A DNA stretch of 64,000 nt from Inquilinus ginsengisoli_A (GCF_031453975.1 NZ_JAVDPW010000007.1:62001-126000), one strand, 5' to 3'; positions 1 to 8,355 are shown, counted from the first letter of the stretch. Translations and numbers: made by a program. Notes: generated from the sequence alone by a model not told the origin.

Positions 1-1
1 C

Positions 2-235
2 TCCCGGCAATACGCTGATCGCGCGGCGCAGGCGGGCGTACCCGTGACCCTCCAGATCTGGCAGGGCATGCATCACGTCTTCCAGCTCGATGTCGCGCAT
101 CTCGACAGCAGCCGCGCCGCGCTCGACCGGGCCGCCCGCTTCCTTGCCGACGCGTTCCAGCACCAGCGTGAGGCCGCCCGGGCGCGGCCTTCCCATCAGG
201 ACATTGGAGATACGACAAGGCATACGAAACCATGA
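2..235 (+). CDS. alpha/beta hydrolase (esterase) C-terminus, cut by window edge
   Basis: An open frame enters from the left edge and stops at 233-235. It encodes about 77 residues, including AGVPVTLQIWQGMHHVFQL, which resembles the last strand and catalytic-histidine region of hormone-sensitive-lipase-type esterases (the H of the HVF triplet). The nucleophile elbow and the Asp would lie outside the window. The stop overlaps the next start as ATGA, so this gene and the following oxidoreductase were translationally coupled. Substrate unknown. The family call is fairly firm for such a short fragment. Confidence 0.6.
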   Translation, partial: SRQYADRAAQAGVPVTLQIWQGMHHVFQLDVAHLDSSRAALDRAARFLADAFQHQREAARARPSHQDIGDTTRHTKP

Positions 236-552
236 CCGAGACGTCTTGCGACGTCGTCATCGTCGGCGGCGGGTCCGCCGGCGCGGTGCTCGCCAACCGG
301 CTGAGCGAGGATTCGGCCCGGCGGGTCCTGCTGCTTCACGAGCCACGATATAGCCCGTTACGGGCGCTCTCCGGCGCCAAACGCAACGGCTGCTCACGAG
401 CGCCGTGCTCCAGCCCGGCTGGCCGGAAGTGCCGGAGTCCCGCGGGCTCTGTCAATGTCCGCTATCGGGATGCCGCCTCTTTGACCGCATATGGCGCACC
501 CCAGCCAGCCAGGCTGGCCGGGAGGGGCAGCGGATGTGAGGGGGAACAGTAG
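232..552 (+). pseudogene. truncated GMC-family FAD oxidoreductase N-terminus
   Basis: The first 35 or so residues (MTETSCDVVIVGGGSAGA, then VLANRLSED and RRVLLL) are the N-terminal FAD-binding beta-alpha-beta unit of choline-dehydrogenase-like GMC oxidoreductases, with GGGSAG as the dinucleotide loop. After about position 340 the homology stops where EAG should follow, and the frame runs on into a dispersed intergenic repeat until 552. The enzyme, normally over 500 residues, is therefore reduced to a stub and cannot be functional. The ATGA overlap with the upstream esterase shows the ancestral operon. The break probably reflects a deletion at the repeat (inference). Confidence 0.7.
406..502 (+). 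repeat. dispersed intergenic repeat, copy A
   Basis: About 95 bp match a second copy near 15050-15146 almost position by position: a CCAGC-x-CGG-xx-GGCCG start, a shared CAATGTCCGCT core and a shared GACCGCATATGGCGC end. Shorter relatives with the CAATGTCC core occur at 1785-1835 and 12250-12310. All lie outside intact genes, and this copy sits at the point where the GMC oxidoreductase gene is broken. Confidence 0.6.
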
Positions 553-722
553 CCGCGTCCTGATCTCGCCGCCGGCGCCGCAAGCCTCGCGAACGTTTCG
601 GGCTGTGCGGCACACCTGGTGATCGGGATGTCCGAGGATCGACCCATCCGCGACGCCGCATGGTACGATTGTCGGCGCCTGCGGCTGCTCAGCCGGTCTT
701 TCGCCGATTGGGGGTTTGGTCC

Positions 723-1631
723 ATGGACGATGCAGCCCTCCCAATTCTCGATTGCCATCAGCATTTCTACGATGCGAGGCGCCTGCACTACCCGGTCTTC
801 GCGCAGCGCAGTGCCGGCTTCGAGGCCCTTGTCGGCGACTACGGTGCATTGCCGAGGGTGTACCGTCCCGAGGACTATGCGCAGGACACGGCGGGGTTGA
901 ACGTCGTCAAGACGATCTGGGCCGAGTTTATCTCGGAGGATCCGGTGGGCGAGGTGCGATGGGCCGGGGAGCTAGCGCGGGCGACCGGCCGGCCGGACGG
1001 CATGATCGGGCTCGCCGACTTCCGAAGCCCCGATCTGGAGCGCAGGCTGGATGCCTACGCTTTGGCGGGGCCCATCCGGTGCGTTCGCCAGCATCTGGGC
1101 TGGCATCCGACAGATCCGCTGCTTCGCTACGCGCCGGGACCGGATCTCCTCTCCGATGCCGCGTGGCGGCGCGGGGTGGCGTCGCTCCGCGGCCGCGAAC
1201 TCGTCTGCGAAATCGAGGTCTTCGGTCCTCAGCTGCCCGATCTCGCCGCCGTGGCCGCCGTCTGCCCCGACATCCAGTTCGTCCTGCCGGTCATGGGCTG
1301 GCCTGTCGACCTCACGAACGACGGCCGATCGGCCTGGAAGCGCGGCGTCGCCGCTGTCGCCGACCGGCCCAATGTTGCGCTTAAGATCTTCGGGATGGAG
1401 TGCATCTTCGGCATTCGCTGGACGGTCGCCCAAATCCGCCCGTGGATCCTGGAGGCCATCGATGCCTTCGGCCCGCGCCGCTGCATGTTCGCGAGCCATA
1501 TGCCGATCTGCAAATTGGCCTGCACCTTCCGGCAACTCTATGATGCCTATCTCGAGGTGATCGACGGCTGCAGCCCTTCGGAGAAACGCCAGCTGATGTG
1601 CGACACGGCCGCGAGCGTCTACAGGCTGTAA
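723..1631 (+). CDS. amidohydrolase-2 family TIM-barrel hydrolase (COG3618-like)
   Basis: 302 residues from ATG 723; a longer in-frame start at 660 would add a non-conserved tail. The N-terminus has DCHQHFYD (HxH at residues 12-14), the first metal-binding strand of the amidohydrolase-2 family that includes L-fuconolactonase and 2-pyrone-4,6-dicarboxylate hydrolase. Near the C-terminus, where most members have S-D/N-x-P, this one reads ASHMP, so one metal or catalytic ligand is changed. It ends with the family's usual TA-x-x-x-YRL tail. It stands alone between repeats with no partner gene, so the substrate cannot be guessed; a lactone or cyclic amide is likely. Confidence 0.75.
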   Translation: MDDAALPILDCHQHFYDARRLHYPVFAQRSAGFEALVGDYGALPRVYRPEDYAQDTAGLNVVKTIWAEFISEDPVGEVRWAGELARATGRPDGMIGLADFRSPDLERRLDAYALAGPIRCVRQHLGWHPTDPLLRYAPGPDLLSDAAWRRGVASLRGRELVCEIEVFGPQLPDLAAVAAVCPDIQFVLPVMGWPVDLTNDGRSAWKRGVAAVADRPNVALKIFGMECIFGIRWTVAQIRPWILEAIDAFGPRRCMFASHMPICKLACTFRQLYDAYLEVIDGCSPSEKRQLMCDTAASVYRL

Positions 1632-2010
1632 AGCGAAGCCGAACGGATGGCTCCGAATCCCAGTCTTGTGTCCGCAACGGGCCGCCTGCGATCACGTCCG
1701 CTCAGGGGAACCTCGGACGATGTCTGGTTGTGGAGCGCTCGAGCTCGCCCCGATAGCCCGCAAATGTCCGGATCCTTTGAGTTCGGGCAATGTCCGCTAT
1801 CGGGGCATCGGATCTCTGTCCGGAAATGGCGGATATCGTTGAAAAAGTCCCGAACGATTATTTGGAGTGTAAAATCGAGCAAGTTTGCTGCAGATTCGTC
1901 CGCCATCTAGCATCTTTTTGTGCTCCGGCCGCCTACTTTTAGTCTCTTTGTTGCGCGCGGAAATGGCGCTCCGACTTTTTCAACAGAATCGGCGCATTCC
2001 GGCCGCCCAG
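1632..2010. other. gene-free stretch with repeats
   Basis: No convincing coding sequence. It holds a partial copy of the CAATGTCCGC repeat (about 1785-1835), a second inverted TGTCCGC pair near 1667-1705 and an element with 12-bp terminal inverted repeats at 1838-1984. The minus-strand Nit operon ends at its right border. The short frames here are shadows without homology or ribosome binding sites. Confidence 0.6.
1838..1984. mobile_element. MITE-like element with 12-bp terminal inverted repeats
   Basis: GTTGAAAAAGTC at 1838-1849 is the exact reverse complement of GACTTTTTCAAC at 1973-1984, and similarity continues a few bases inward (CCCGA against CGGAG). The 147 bp have no ORF and are visibly AT-richer than the surroundings. 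The ends resemble insertion-sequence termini, so this may be a non-autonomous or internally deleted element. No target-site duplication was confirmed. Confidence 0.4.
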
Positions 2011-2949
2011 TCAGACGCCCCCTACAGTCTCTGTTGTTACCCGATCGGCAACTGTTCTCGTGGTGAACACGTCGCCGATCACCGCTCCATCGGAACCGCG
2101 CCGCAACCGGCAATGATGAATGAGGGCGCCGGTCGGCTCGCGGCGCGCCAGCAGGCAAGCCGTAACGGTCTCGCAGCGGTCCACATTGCCGTAGAAGAAG
2201 ACATCGCGCCGGACCGTCGCCACGGCCCGCGCAAGGACAGGCTCGAACCGCCATTCGGCACGATCGACCATGACGACGAAGCTGGCGAAGTAGAGAAACC
2301 CAGCACCGTTGAAATCGAGGCTGGGGCAGGGATTGAATGTCCACGTTCCAAGCTCACTCTCGCGGTGCAGGTCGAACCCCATATGGCGTTCGACGCGGCC
2401 CGCCCGGAATCCCGCCGCAAGACCGGCCAGTTTGCTGGCGGACGTGCCTTCGCCGACCGGCGGCAGCCCCTCGATCGCGACGCGCGCCACGGTATGGTTG
2501 CCGCCATCGGGCGCGCGGCGCACGAAGGTCGAGATCATGGTGACGACGCCGATCGGCCGGTCCTCGATCGCCAGATGGTGCCGGCTCGACATCTGGGTGC
2601 GCGACAGGCGCGCGAGCGACGATGTGATCCTGAGCCTGTCGTTCGCGCGGGCGGCGGCGAAGTTGGCGTCCTCGATCGAAAGCGCGCAGAAGGCGGCATA
2701 GACCGGCTGGCCCGCCTCGTCCCGGAAATCCGGCGCGGGCCTGCCGGCGCTCTCGGCCAGGAGCAGCCAATGCCTGTGCCCAAGTTCCTTGAGCAGCCAA
2801 ATCTCCGACAGGCCGTTGCCGCTGAGATGCGGCATGCCAAGGAGAATCCGGTCCGACCGGGACGGTGGGGCCGCCGGCTCGGCCGGCGCGTGCACGCCGA
2901 GCCGGCAGGAGTCACCGAGATCGCTGACAGTGAAAGGCCAATTCATCAT
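2011..2949 (-). CDS. LnmK/Pnap_2097-like hot-dog acyltransferase-type protein
   Basis: 312 residues. The motif MPHLSGNGLSE (residues 39-49) and the overall layout resemble the Pnap_2097/LnmK family of biosynthetic proteins, which have a double hot-dog fold. LnmK itself is a bifunctional acyltransferase/decarboxylase that loads acyl groups on an acyl carrier protein during leinamycin synthesis. It starts 5 bp after the flavoprotein stop and is the last gene of the nine-gene Nit operon, so it is probably co-expressed; ATG 2949 and ATG 2946 are adjacent alternatives. No acyl carrier protein gene is visible nearby, so the acyl donor or acceptor is unknown. Family recognised from memory; function inferred. 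Confidence 0.6.
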   Translation of the reverse strand: MMNWPFTVSDLGDSCRLGVHAPAEPAAPPSRSDRILLGMPHLSGNGLSEIWLLKELGHRHWLLLAESAGRPAPDFRDEAGQPVYAAFCALSIEDANFAAARANDRLRITSSLARLSRTQMSSRHHLAIEDRPIGVVTMISTFVRRAPDGGNHTVARVAIEGLPPVGEGTSASKLAGLAAGFRAGRVERHMGFDLHRESELGTWTFNPCPSLDFNGAGFLYFASFVVMVDRAEWRFEPVLARAVATVRRDVFFYGNVDRCETVTACLLARREPTGALIHHCRLRRGSDGAVIGDVFTTRTVADRVTTETVGGV

Positions 2950-2954
2950 CTAGA

Positions 2955-4247
2955 TCAGCCCGCCGCGACAAACTGACGGATGCCGTCGGACCGGACCTCC
3001 TCCGGGGCCTTCAGCCTCTCCACGATGCGGTCGGCGAGGTAGCGCGCGTCGCGCGACACGCCGGAGAAGCGCCCGGAGCCCCAGCTGTGCAGCCAGGGCA
3101 GCCCGAGGAAATAGACCCCCGTCTCGGCGGCGACGCCGCGGCGATGCTTGGGATGGCCGGCGCCATTGAAGGCGGGGACGTCGAGCCAGGCAAAATCGGG
3201 CCGGAAGCCGATGCACCAGATGATGGCGGTGACGCCGGCGGCGTCGAGATCGAGCGCGGTCGGCTCCGCCGCGGGCTGCCAGACCGGCGTGTAGACGGAG
3301 GCCGGCGGGGCAGCGATGCCGGCCTCGGCGATGTGCCGGTCGATCGCGGCGTTGATGCCGTTGTAGACGCGGTCGGCCTCGTCGAGGGCGGCTGTCAGCG
3401 TCGGGCGGAAGGTGACGCTACCGCCGTCGAGGCCGTCGAGCAGGCCATAGAGCTGCATGCCCTCGAGCGCGAATTTGCGCAGGTCGATGTCGCGCCCGCC
3501 ATCCCGCCCGGTGACGTAGTGGTTGGTGTTGTCCCGCACGCCCTCGCGCAGCGGATGCTGGTCGACCGACATCTCGTAGTAGTTCATCTCGGCCAGCCAG
3601 GTGACGACGTCCTTGCCGCGGTAGAAGCGGGCGCAGCGCGGCGCCCCGCCGACGGCGAGATGAACCTTGCGCCCGGCCAGGTGGAGATCCTCGGCGATCT
3701 GGGCGCCGGACTGGCCGGAGCCGACGACCAGGACGGCGCCGTCGGGCAGGGCCTGCGGGTTCCGGTACTGCTCGGAATGGAGCTGCCGGACGTGCGCCGG
3801 CAGGCGTTCGGCCATGCGGGGGATGATCGGCACGGTGTAGCCGCCCGAGGCGACGACGACCTGGTCGGCGACATAGTCGCCGTCGGAGGTGGCGACGTCG
3901 AAGGCGCCGTCCGCCCGGCGCCCGACGCGCAGCACTGACACCCCCTCGCGCAGCGGGGCGTCGACCTTCGCCCGGAAGCGGTCGAGATAGGCGACGATCT
4001 CGTCGCGCTTCATGAAGCCGTCGGGATCGGGGCCGTCATAGGGATGGCCGGGCAGGTCGCATTGCCAGTTCGGCGTGACCAGGCAGAAGGTGTCCCACCG
4101 CTGCTCCCGCCAGACATGCATCGCGGTCTTCTTCTCGAAGACGAGATGCGCGATGCCGGCTTCCCGGAGATAGTGGCTGATCGACAGGCCGGCCTGGCCG
4201 CCGCCGATGACGGCGACCGGAATGCGGTTCGGGCTTGCGTCCGACAT
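2955..4247 (-). CDS. MSMEG_0569-family flavin-dependent oxidoreductase of the Nit1C cluster
   Basis: 430 residues. GGGQAG at 15-20 binds FAD and GSGQSG at 176-181 is the second, NADPH-binding Rossmann loop. This is the architecture of flavin monooxygenases and MSMEG_0569-type proteins. CIGFRPDF in the last quarter is the third FAD contact. In Nit1C clusters this gene (NitH in pseudomonads) always accompanies the nitrilase; it is presumed to oxidise the pathway substrate at nitrogen or carbon, which is not established. It follows the MSMEG_0570 gene by 15 bp in the same operon. Confidence 0.85.
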   Translation of the reverse strand: MSDASPNRIPVAVIGGGQAGLSISHYLREAGIAHLVFEKKTAMHVWREQRWDTFCLVTPNWQCDLPGHPYDGPDPDGFMKRDEIVAYLDRFRAKVDAPLREGVSVLRVGRRADGAFDVATSDGDYVADQVVVASGGYTVPIIPRMAERLPAHVRQLHSEQYRNPQALPDGAVLVVGSGQSGAQIAEDLHLAGRKVHLAVGGAPRCARFYRGKDVVTWLAEMNYYEMSVDQHPLREGVRDNTNHYVTGRDGGRDIDLRKFALEGMQLYGLLDGLDGGSVTFRPTLTAALDEADRVYNGINAAIDRHIAEAGIAAPPASVYTPVWQPAAEPTALDLDAAGVTAIIWCIGFRPDFAWLDVPAFNGAGHPKHRRGVAAETGVYFLGLPWLHSWGSGRFSGVSRDARYLADRIVERLKAPEEVRSDGIRQFVAAG

Positions 4248-4262
4248 GGCGGATCTCCTCCT

Positions 4263-4550
4263 CTATTCCTGGAAGGACTCGACGCTGACGAGCGCGCCGG
4301 GCTGGTCGATGAAGTGCCGGCACGCCGCTTCGAGGCGGGCGATCTGGCCGGCGGCGCGCGGGCAGTCGAAGCCGAATTTCTGCCGCACCCGGTCGCCGGC
4401 GATGGTCAGCGCGGTGCGGCTGCGGTCGAGGAAATCGGCGACCGGATAGGCCTCGCCGAGCGCCAGATGGTCCTTGATGACGAGCGAGGGCGAGTAGCAG
4501 GTCTCGCGCGTGCCGTCGGGCCAGCGGATGGCAAAGTGCATCTCAGGCAT
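4263..4550 (-). CDS. MSMEG_0570-family small protein of the Nit1C cluster
   Basis: 95 residues. It begins MPEMHFAIRWPDG and carries CYSPSLVIKDHL, then a helical stretch ending in a Glu-rich tail. This matches the MSMEG_0570 family, tagged as nitrogen-starvation-response proteins and found only in nitrilase (Nit1C) operons. No enzymatic motif is visible; Cys17 and Cys63 are the only thiols. The start at 4550 overlaps the glycosyltransferase stop by 8 bp, so translation is coupled. Biochemical role unknown. Confidence 0.8.
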   Translation of the reverse strand: MPEMHFAIRWPDGTRETCYSPSLVIKDHLALGEAYPVADFLDRSRTALTIAGDRVRQKFGFDCPRAAGQIARLEAACRHFIDQPGALVSVESFQE

Positions 4551-5700
4551 GTTCGACCTCGCGGATCTGCCGATAGGCCGGGAGATGCGCCGCCGCGGTG
4601 CGGGCCCAGCTGTGGGGCGCGAGGATGGCATCGATGCGCCGGGCCAGGTTTGTGCGGGCATGCGGCTGGACGGCCAGCGCCATGGCGTCGGCGATCGACC
4701 CCGGGCTGCGCGGGTCGCACCAGACCACCTCGCCCTGGGCGAAATGCTCGGTGAAGGGCGGAATCCGAGAGGTGACGACGGGTGTGCCGCAGGCGATCGC
4801 CTCGATCGCCGCCAGGCCGAAACCTTCCTGCACCGATGGGAAGACCAGCGCATCGGCGGCGCGGTACAGTGCCGGCATGTCGTTCTGGTTGATAGGGCCG
4901 GTCAGGATCACCCGGGCAGCGACATCGCCGGACCGCTCCAGCTCGGTCCGGAAGGCTGTCTGATAGGCGCTGTGGTCGAGCAGCGAGGCGCCGCCGGCGA
5001 TCACCAGCTGTGCGGCCGGATGGATGGCGAGGATCTGGCCGAAGGCCTTGAGGATGGCCAGGGTGTTCTTGCGCGGTTCGACGCCGCCGACCGCCAGGAC
5101 AATCGGTCCGGCGCCGAGGCGGAGGCGCTGCCTGAGGTCGCGGTCCTCGCGGCCGGCCGTCGGGGAGAAGACATCGCGGTCGACGCCGTTGCCGACCGGC
5201 GTGGCGGTGATCCGGAAGTCCCGGGCCAGCACGTCGCGCCACAGCCGGCTGACGACGAAGCACCGGTCGGCTTCGACGATGGAGCGGGTCTGCAGGGTAG
5301 CGATCCGGTCATCGGTGAAGCTGTCGATATGGTGGACGGTGCGCACGAAGGCGGGGATCAGCCCGCGCTGCTTCAGGCTTGCCAGCGCGTTGCCGGAGAT
5401 CCCGTCCTGGGCATGGAAGATGTCGAAGCGGCGATGCGCCGGATCCTCGAAATACCTGATGTACTCCGCTATCCGCGTCTCGACGAGATCGTGCAGTGCC
5501 GGGCCGACGGGGGAGGCCGGGATCGGGATCGTCCTGCACAGTGCAGGCCGGAAGAAGCCGGCGCCGGTGACGTCGGGGGCATGGACCACGGCGTCATGGC
5601 CGAGGCGCGTAAAGGCTTCGGCGACGGCCAGCGCATGCGCCACGCCGCCGCGCGGATTGGTCGAATGCGCCAGGATGGCGATGCGCAGCGGACGGGTCAT
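4543..5700 (-). CDS. MSMEG_0565-family GT4 glycosyltransferase of the Nit1C cluster
   Basis: 385 residues from ATG 5700, which overlaps the previous stop as ATGA. It has the GT-B retaining fold: an N-terminal acceptor loop NPRGGVAHAL, a central GNGVD, and the GT4 donor signature EGFGLAAIEAIACGTPVV, with Glu positions that contact a nucleotide sugar. Its presence means the cluster product or an intermediate is glycosylated (inference). The open frame continues upstream to 5991, but that part is the shadow of the AIR-synthase-like gene. Confidence 0.85.
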   Translation of the reverse strand: MTRPLRIAILAHSTNPRGGVAHALAVAEAFTRLGHDAVVHAPDVTGAGFFRPALCRTIPIPASPVGPALHDLVETRIAEYIRYFEDPAHRRFDIFHAQDGISGNALASLKQRGLIPAFVRTVHHIDSFTDDRIATLQTRSIVEADRCFVVSRLWRDVLARDFRITATPVGNGVDRDVFSPTAGREDRDLRQRLRLGAGPIVLAVGGVEPRKNTLAILKAFGQILAIHPAAQLVIAGGASLLDHSAYQTAFRTELERSGDVAARVILTGPINQNDMPALYRAADALVFPSVQEGFGLAAIEAIACGTPVVTSRIPPFTEHFAQGEVVWCDPRSPGSIADAMALAVQPHARTNLARRIDAILAPHSWARTAAAHLPAYRQIREVEHA

Positions 5701-6680
5701 GCAACGAGCTCCGCCCGGCAAAAGCCGAGCAGGGGCCTGTCCGCCGGATCCCAGATCAGCTCGGTTGTCGTGCCGTCGGTGATCGTCACCGCGCTGCCCG
5801 CCCGGATCGTGCCGATATCGGCGGCGGCGATGCCGCGCGCAGCGAACAGCCCCAGGATCGGTCCGGCAGTCTCGGTCGGTGCGGCGATCAAATAGCCGAA
5901 GCTGGGGAAGGTCATCAGCCAGCGGTCGAGCGGCACGCCGTCCGGCCGCGGCACCGCCGTCACGTCGATGTCGATTGCCACGCCCGAGCATTCGGCCAGC
6001 ATCGCGGCGGTGCCGACGATGCCGCCCTGGCTGATGTCCTTGGCGGCGCGGGACAACCCGGCCTCGGCGATCATCGGCAGCAATTCCAGGTCGCCGCGCA
6101 GCCGCCCGGCCGGCGCGTCGGTCGCCGCCTCCCAGTTCGAGAACGGCTCACGGTAGCGGCCGCGCAGATCGATGGCCGCCAGCAGCCGGTCGCCGGGCCG
6201 GGCATCGAAGCTGGTCAGCAGCGTCTTCGCCTTGCCGAGAATGGCCACCGAAAGCTGGCTGCGGTCGGTGCCGAGATTGGTGTGGCCGCCGACGATGGGG
6301 ACGCCGAAGCGCTCAGCGGCCGCCCGCATCCCGTCGAAGATCGCGCCGGCGCTCTCCGCGCCATCGGCCCACAGCGCGTCGACCACGGCGACCGGACGCC
6401 CGCCCATCGCCGCGACGTCGGAGATGTTCACCATCACGCCGCACCAGCCGGCGAACCAGGGATCGCCGGCGACGAAGGCGTTCATGAAGCCTTCGATCGC
6501 CAGCAGGGTGAATCCGTCGCCGTCCGGGATGGCGGCACAGTCGTCGCCGACCGGCGTCGCGGATGTGCCGGACAGGCCGAGCCGGGCCGCGGCGGTCGCG
6601 ATCTCGGCCTTGGCGGCGATGCCGCGGCTCGCCCGCAGCGTCCCGGCGAGGCGGGACAGGTCGAGGCTGTCCGCCGTCAT
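5697..6680 (-). CDS. AIR synthase-related protein, Sll0787 family
   Basis: 327 residues from ATG 6680, overlapping the GNAT stop as ATGA; the 95-codon open extension upstream is the GNAT gene's shadow. It shows the PurM/ThiL/SelD ATP-binding fold: GDDCAAI at 45-51 and VNISDVAAMGG, which form the ATP and Mg site, plus a C-terminal GGIVGT. PurM-like enzymes phosphorylate or activate amide or carboxylate oxygens. Here it may activate an intermediate made by the radical SAM protein or nitrilase (inference). NitF in pseudomonad nomenclature. Confidence 0.85.
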   Translation of the reverse strand: MTADSLDLSRLAGTLRASRGIAAKAEIATAAARLGLSGTSATPVGDDCAAIPDGDGFTLLAIEGFMNAFVAGDPWFAGWCGVMVNISDVAAMGGRPVAVVDALWADGAESAGAIFDGMRAAAERFGVPIVGGHTNLGTDRSQLSVAILGKAKTLLTSFDARPGDRLLAAIDLRGRYREPFSNWEAATDAPAGRLRGDLELLPMIAEAGLSRAAKDISQGGIVGTAAMLAECSGVAIDIDVTAVPRPDGVPLDRWLMTFPSFGYLIAAPTETAGPILGLFAARGIAAADIGTIRAGSAVTITDGTTTELIWDPADRPLLGFCRAELVA

Positions 6681-7216
6681 GCCGCCTTCCTCAAGGCCAG
6701 GAACCCCGCATCCGGCGTCCGGAACGGCGGATAGAAGTCGAGGTCCGCCTGCATCCGGTGGTGCGGGCGGCCGTGCAGGTCGACGATGTCGAGCGTCCGC
6801 CAGTGCAGGCGCTGGAACAGCGGTGCGTTCTGGCTCTGCACATGGGCGAGGAAGCGGATGGCGCCGCGCGCATGGGCCGAAGCGACAGCGAGCCGGATCA
6901 GCGAGGCGCCGAGCGCGCCGACCTTGCGATGGCCCTCGGCCACGGCCAGGCGCGAGCCCCACCACAGGCCGGGCTCCGCCTCATGGATGCGCACCGTGCC
7001 CACCACCGCATCGGCGGCGATGCCCAGCAGGGACAGGGCGACGATCGGCGTCGCGATCTCGTCTATGGCGTCGCGGTCGTCGCCGGCGAACAGGCCCTGC
7101 TCCTCGCAGAACACCGCCCGCCGCAGGGCAGCGGCGCCCCGTCGTTCCCAGGCCGTGGTGGCGTATTTGACCTGGTACTCGCTGGCGATGAAGGGCTTCC
7201 CCAGCTCGATGATCAT
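6677..7216 (-). CDS. MSMEG_0567-family GNAT N-acyltransferase of the Nit1C cluster
   Basis: 179 residues. It has a GNAT-like core with VVGTVRIHE (strand 4), RLAVAEGHRKVGALGASLI (the acyl-CoA pyrophosphate-binding motif A region) and FLAHVQSQNAPLFQRLHW near the C-terminus. The start overlaps the radical SAM stop as ATGA and its own stop overlaps the next start the same way. In the MSMEG_0567 family it is predicted to acylate an amine. The acyl donor could be handed on by the hot-dog protein at the operon end (speculation). Confidence 0.8.
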   Translation of the reverse strand: MIIELGKPFIASEYQVKYATTAWERRGAAALRRAVFCEEQGLFAGDDRDAIDEIATPIVALSLLGIAADAVVGTVRIHEAEPGLWWGSRLAVAEGHRKVGALGASLIRLAVASAHARGAIRFLAHVQSQNAPLFQRLHWRTLDIVDLHGRPHHRMQADLDFYPPFRTPDAGFLALRKAA

Positions 7217-8355
7217 GCCCCGGCTCCCTGCGCCGCCTGGCCGCGCTCATAGGTGGACAGGGCGGAGCAGGCGCCGCATTTGGCGCAGCCGGCCTTGACG
7301 TCGACCGATTTCAGCCCGCCCGCGATCAGCATTCCGGCCAGCGGGCCGAGAATGGAGCTCATGAAGCCGGAGGAGGGCGGCGGATGGCTTTCCAGCGGCG
7401 TGCCGGAGATCGGCACGAAGGGCACGACGAAGGGATAGACGCCGATATCGACCAGGCGCTGGCAGGTGCCGAGGATCTCGTCGCGCGTGTCGCCGAGGCC
7501 GGCGAGGATGTAGGTCGAGACCTGGCCACGGCCGAAGACCGGGACGGCGGCCTGGAACGCCGTGATGTAGCGCTCGACCGGGATCTGCGCCTTGCTGGGC
7601 ATGATGCGACGGCGCACGTCTTCGGTGACCGCTTCGAGATGCATGCCCAGGGCATCGGCGCCGGCGTCGGACATGCGGCCGAACCAGGCATCGTCGTCCG
7701 GCGGCTCGCACTGCACCTGGATCGGCAGGTCCACCGCGGCCTTCACCGCCGCGGCGCTTTCCGCCAGGATCGCCGCACCGCGATCCCGGCCGGGCGGGGT
7801 GCCGGTCGTCATCACCATGTGCTTGACGCCGTCGAGCTCGACCGCGGCCTTGGCGACCTCCGCCAGCTGGGCCGGCGTCTTGCGCTCGATCGTGCGGCCG
7901 GCGGCGAGCGACTGGCCGATGGCGCAGAACTGGCAGGTCTTGGTCCGGCTCTGGTACCGGATGCAGGTCTGCAGCACGGTGGTGGCCAGCACGTCGCGCC
8001 CGTGCAGCACGGCGATCTTCGAATAGGGAATGCCGTCTGCCGTCACCCGATCGTAGAATTTGGGGCGCGGAGCGAAGGAGACGTCGCCGACCGGCAGCCC
8101 GTCGCGCAGGACGCGGCTGCGGCCGTCGGGGGATGGCTGCTCGATCAGATACGGGCTGGCGAAGGCCGGCGCGGTGTGGACCGGCACCATCACGGTCATG
8201 CCGTCGACGGTCATCGCCTTGTGGTCCGACGGGCCGGCGCCGCCGCGGCGGCTTTCGGTGCCGGCCCTCGGGTCGACCAGCCTAGCGCCGAAGGATTGCA
8301 GCTCGTTGATCAGCTCTTCCGTCCTGAGCGCGGCCGGCGTCATCTGTCTCATCAT
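7213..8355 (-). CDS. MSMEG_0568-family radical SAM protein of the Nit1C cluster
   Basis: 380 residues from ATG 8355; ATG 8352 and 8343 are alternatives. The cluster cysteines are C131, C141 and C144, spaced C-x9-C-x2-C rather than the usual C-x3-C-x2-C, a known peculiarity of this family (TCQFCAIG). A second cysteine group, CAKCGAC, lies near the C-terminus and may bind an auxiliary cluster. The start lies 74 bp inside the nitrilase gene. The reaction is unknown, and this enzyme is the main reason to suspect unusual chemistry in Nit1C operons. Confidence 0.85.
   Translation of the reverse strand: MMRQMTPAALRTEELINELQSFGARLVDPRAGTESRRGGAGPSDHKAMTVDGMTVMVPVHTAPAFASPYLIEQPSPDGRSRVLRDGLPVGDVSFAPRPKFYDRVTADGIPYSKIAVLHGRDVLATTVLQTCIRYQSRTKTCQFCAIGQSLAAGRTIERKTPAQLAEVAKAAVELDGVKHMVMTTGTPPGRDRGAAILAESAAAVKAAVDLPIQVQCEPPDDDAWFGRMSDAGADALGMHLEAVTEDVRRRIMPSKAQIPVERYITAFQAAVPVFGRGQVSTYILAGLGDTRDEILGTCQRLVDIGVYPFVVPFVPISGTPLESHPPPSSGFMSSILGPLAGMLIAGGLKSVDVKAGCAKCGACSALSTYERGQAAQGAGA

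Noticed and set aside
1885..2976. 363-codon plus-strand frame opposite the hot-dog gene
   Set aside because: Composition is that of an antisense shadow and the opposite strand carries the conserved family sequence in an operon context.
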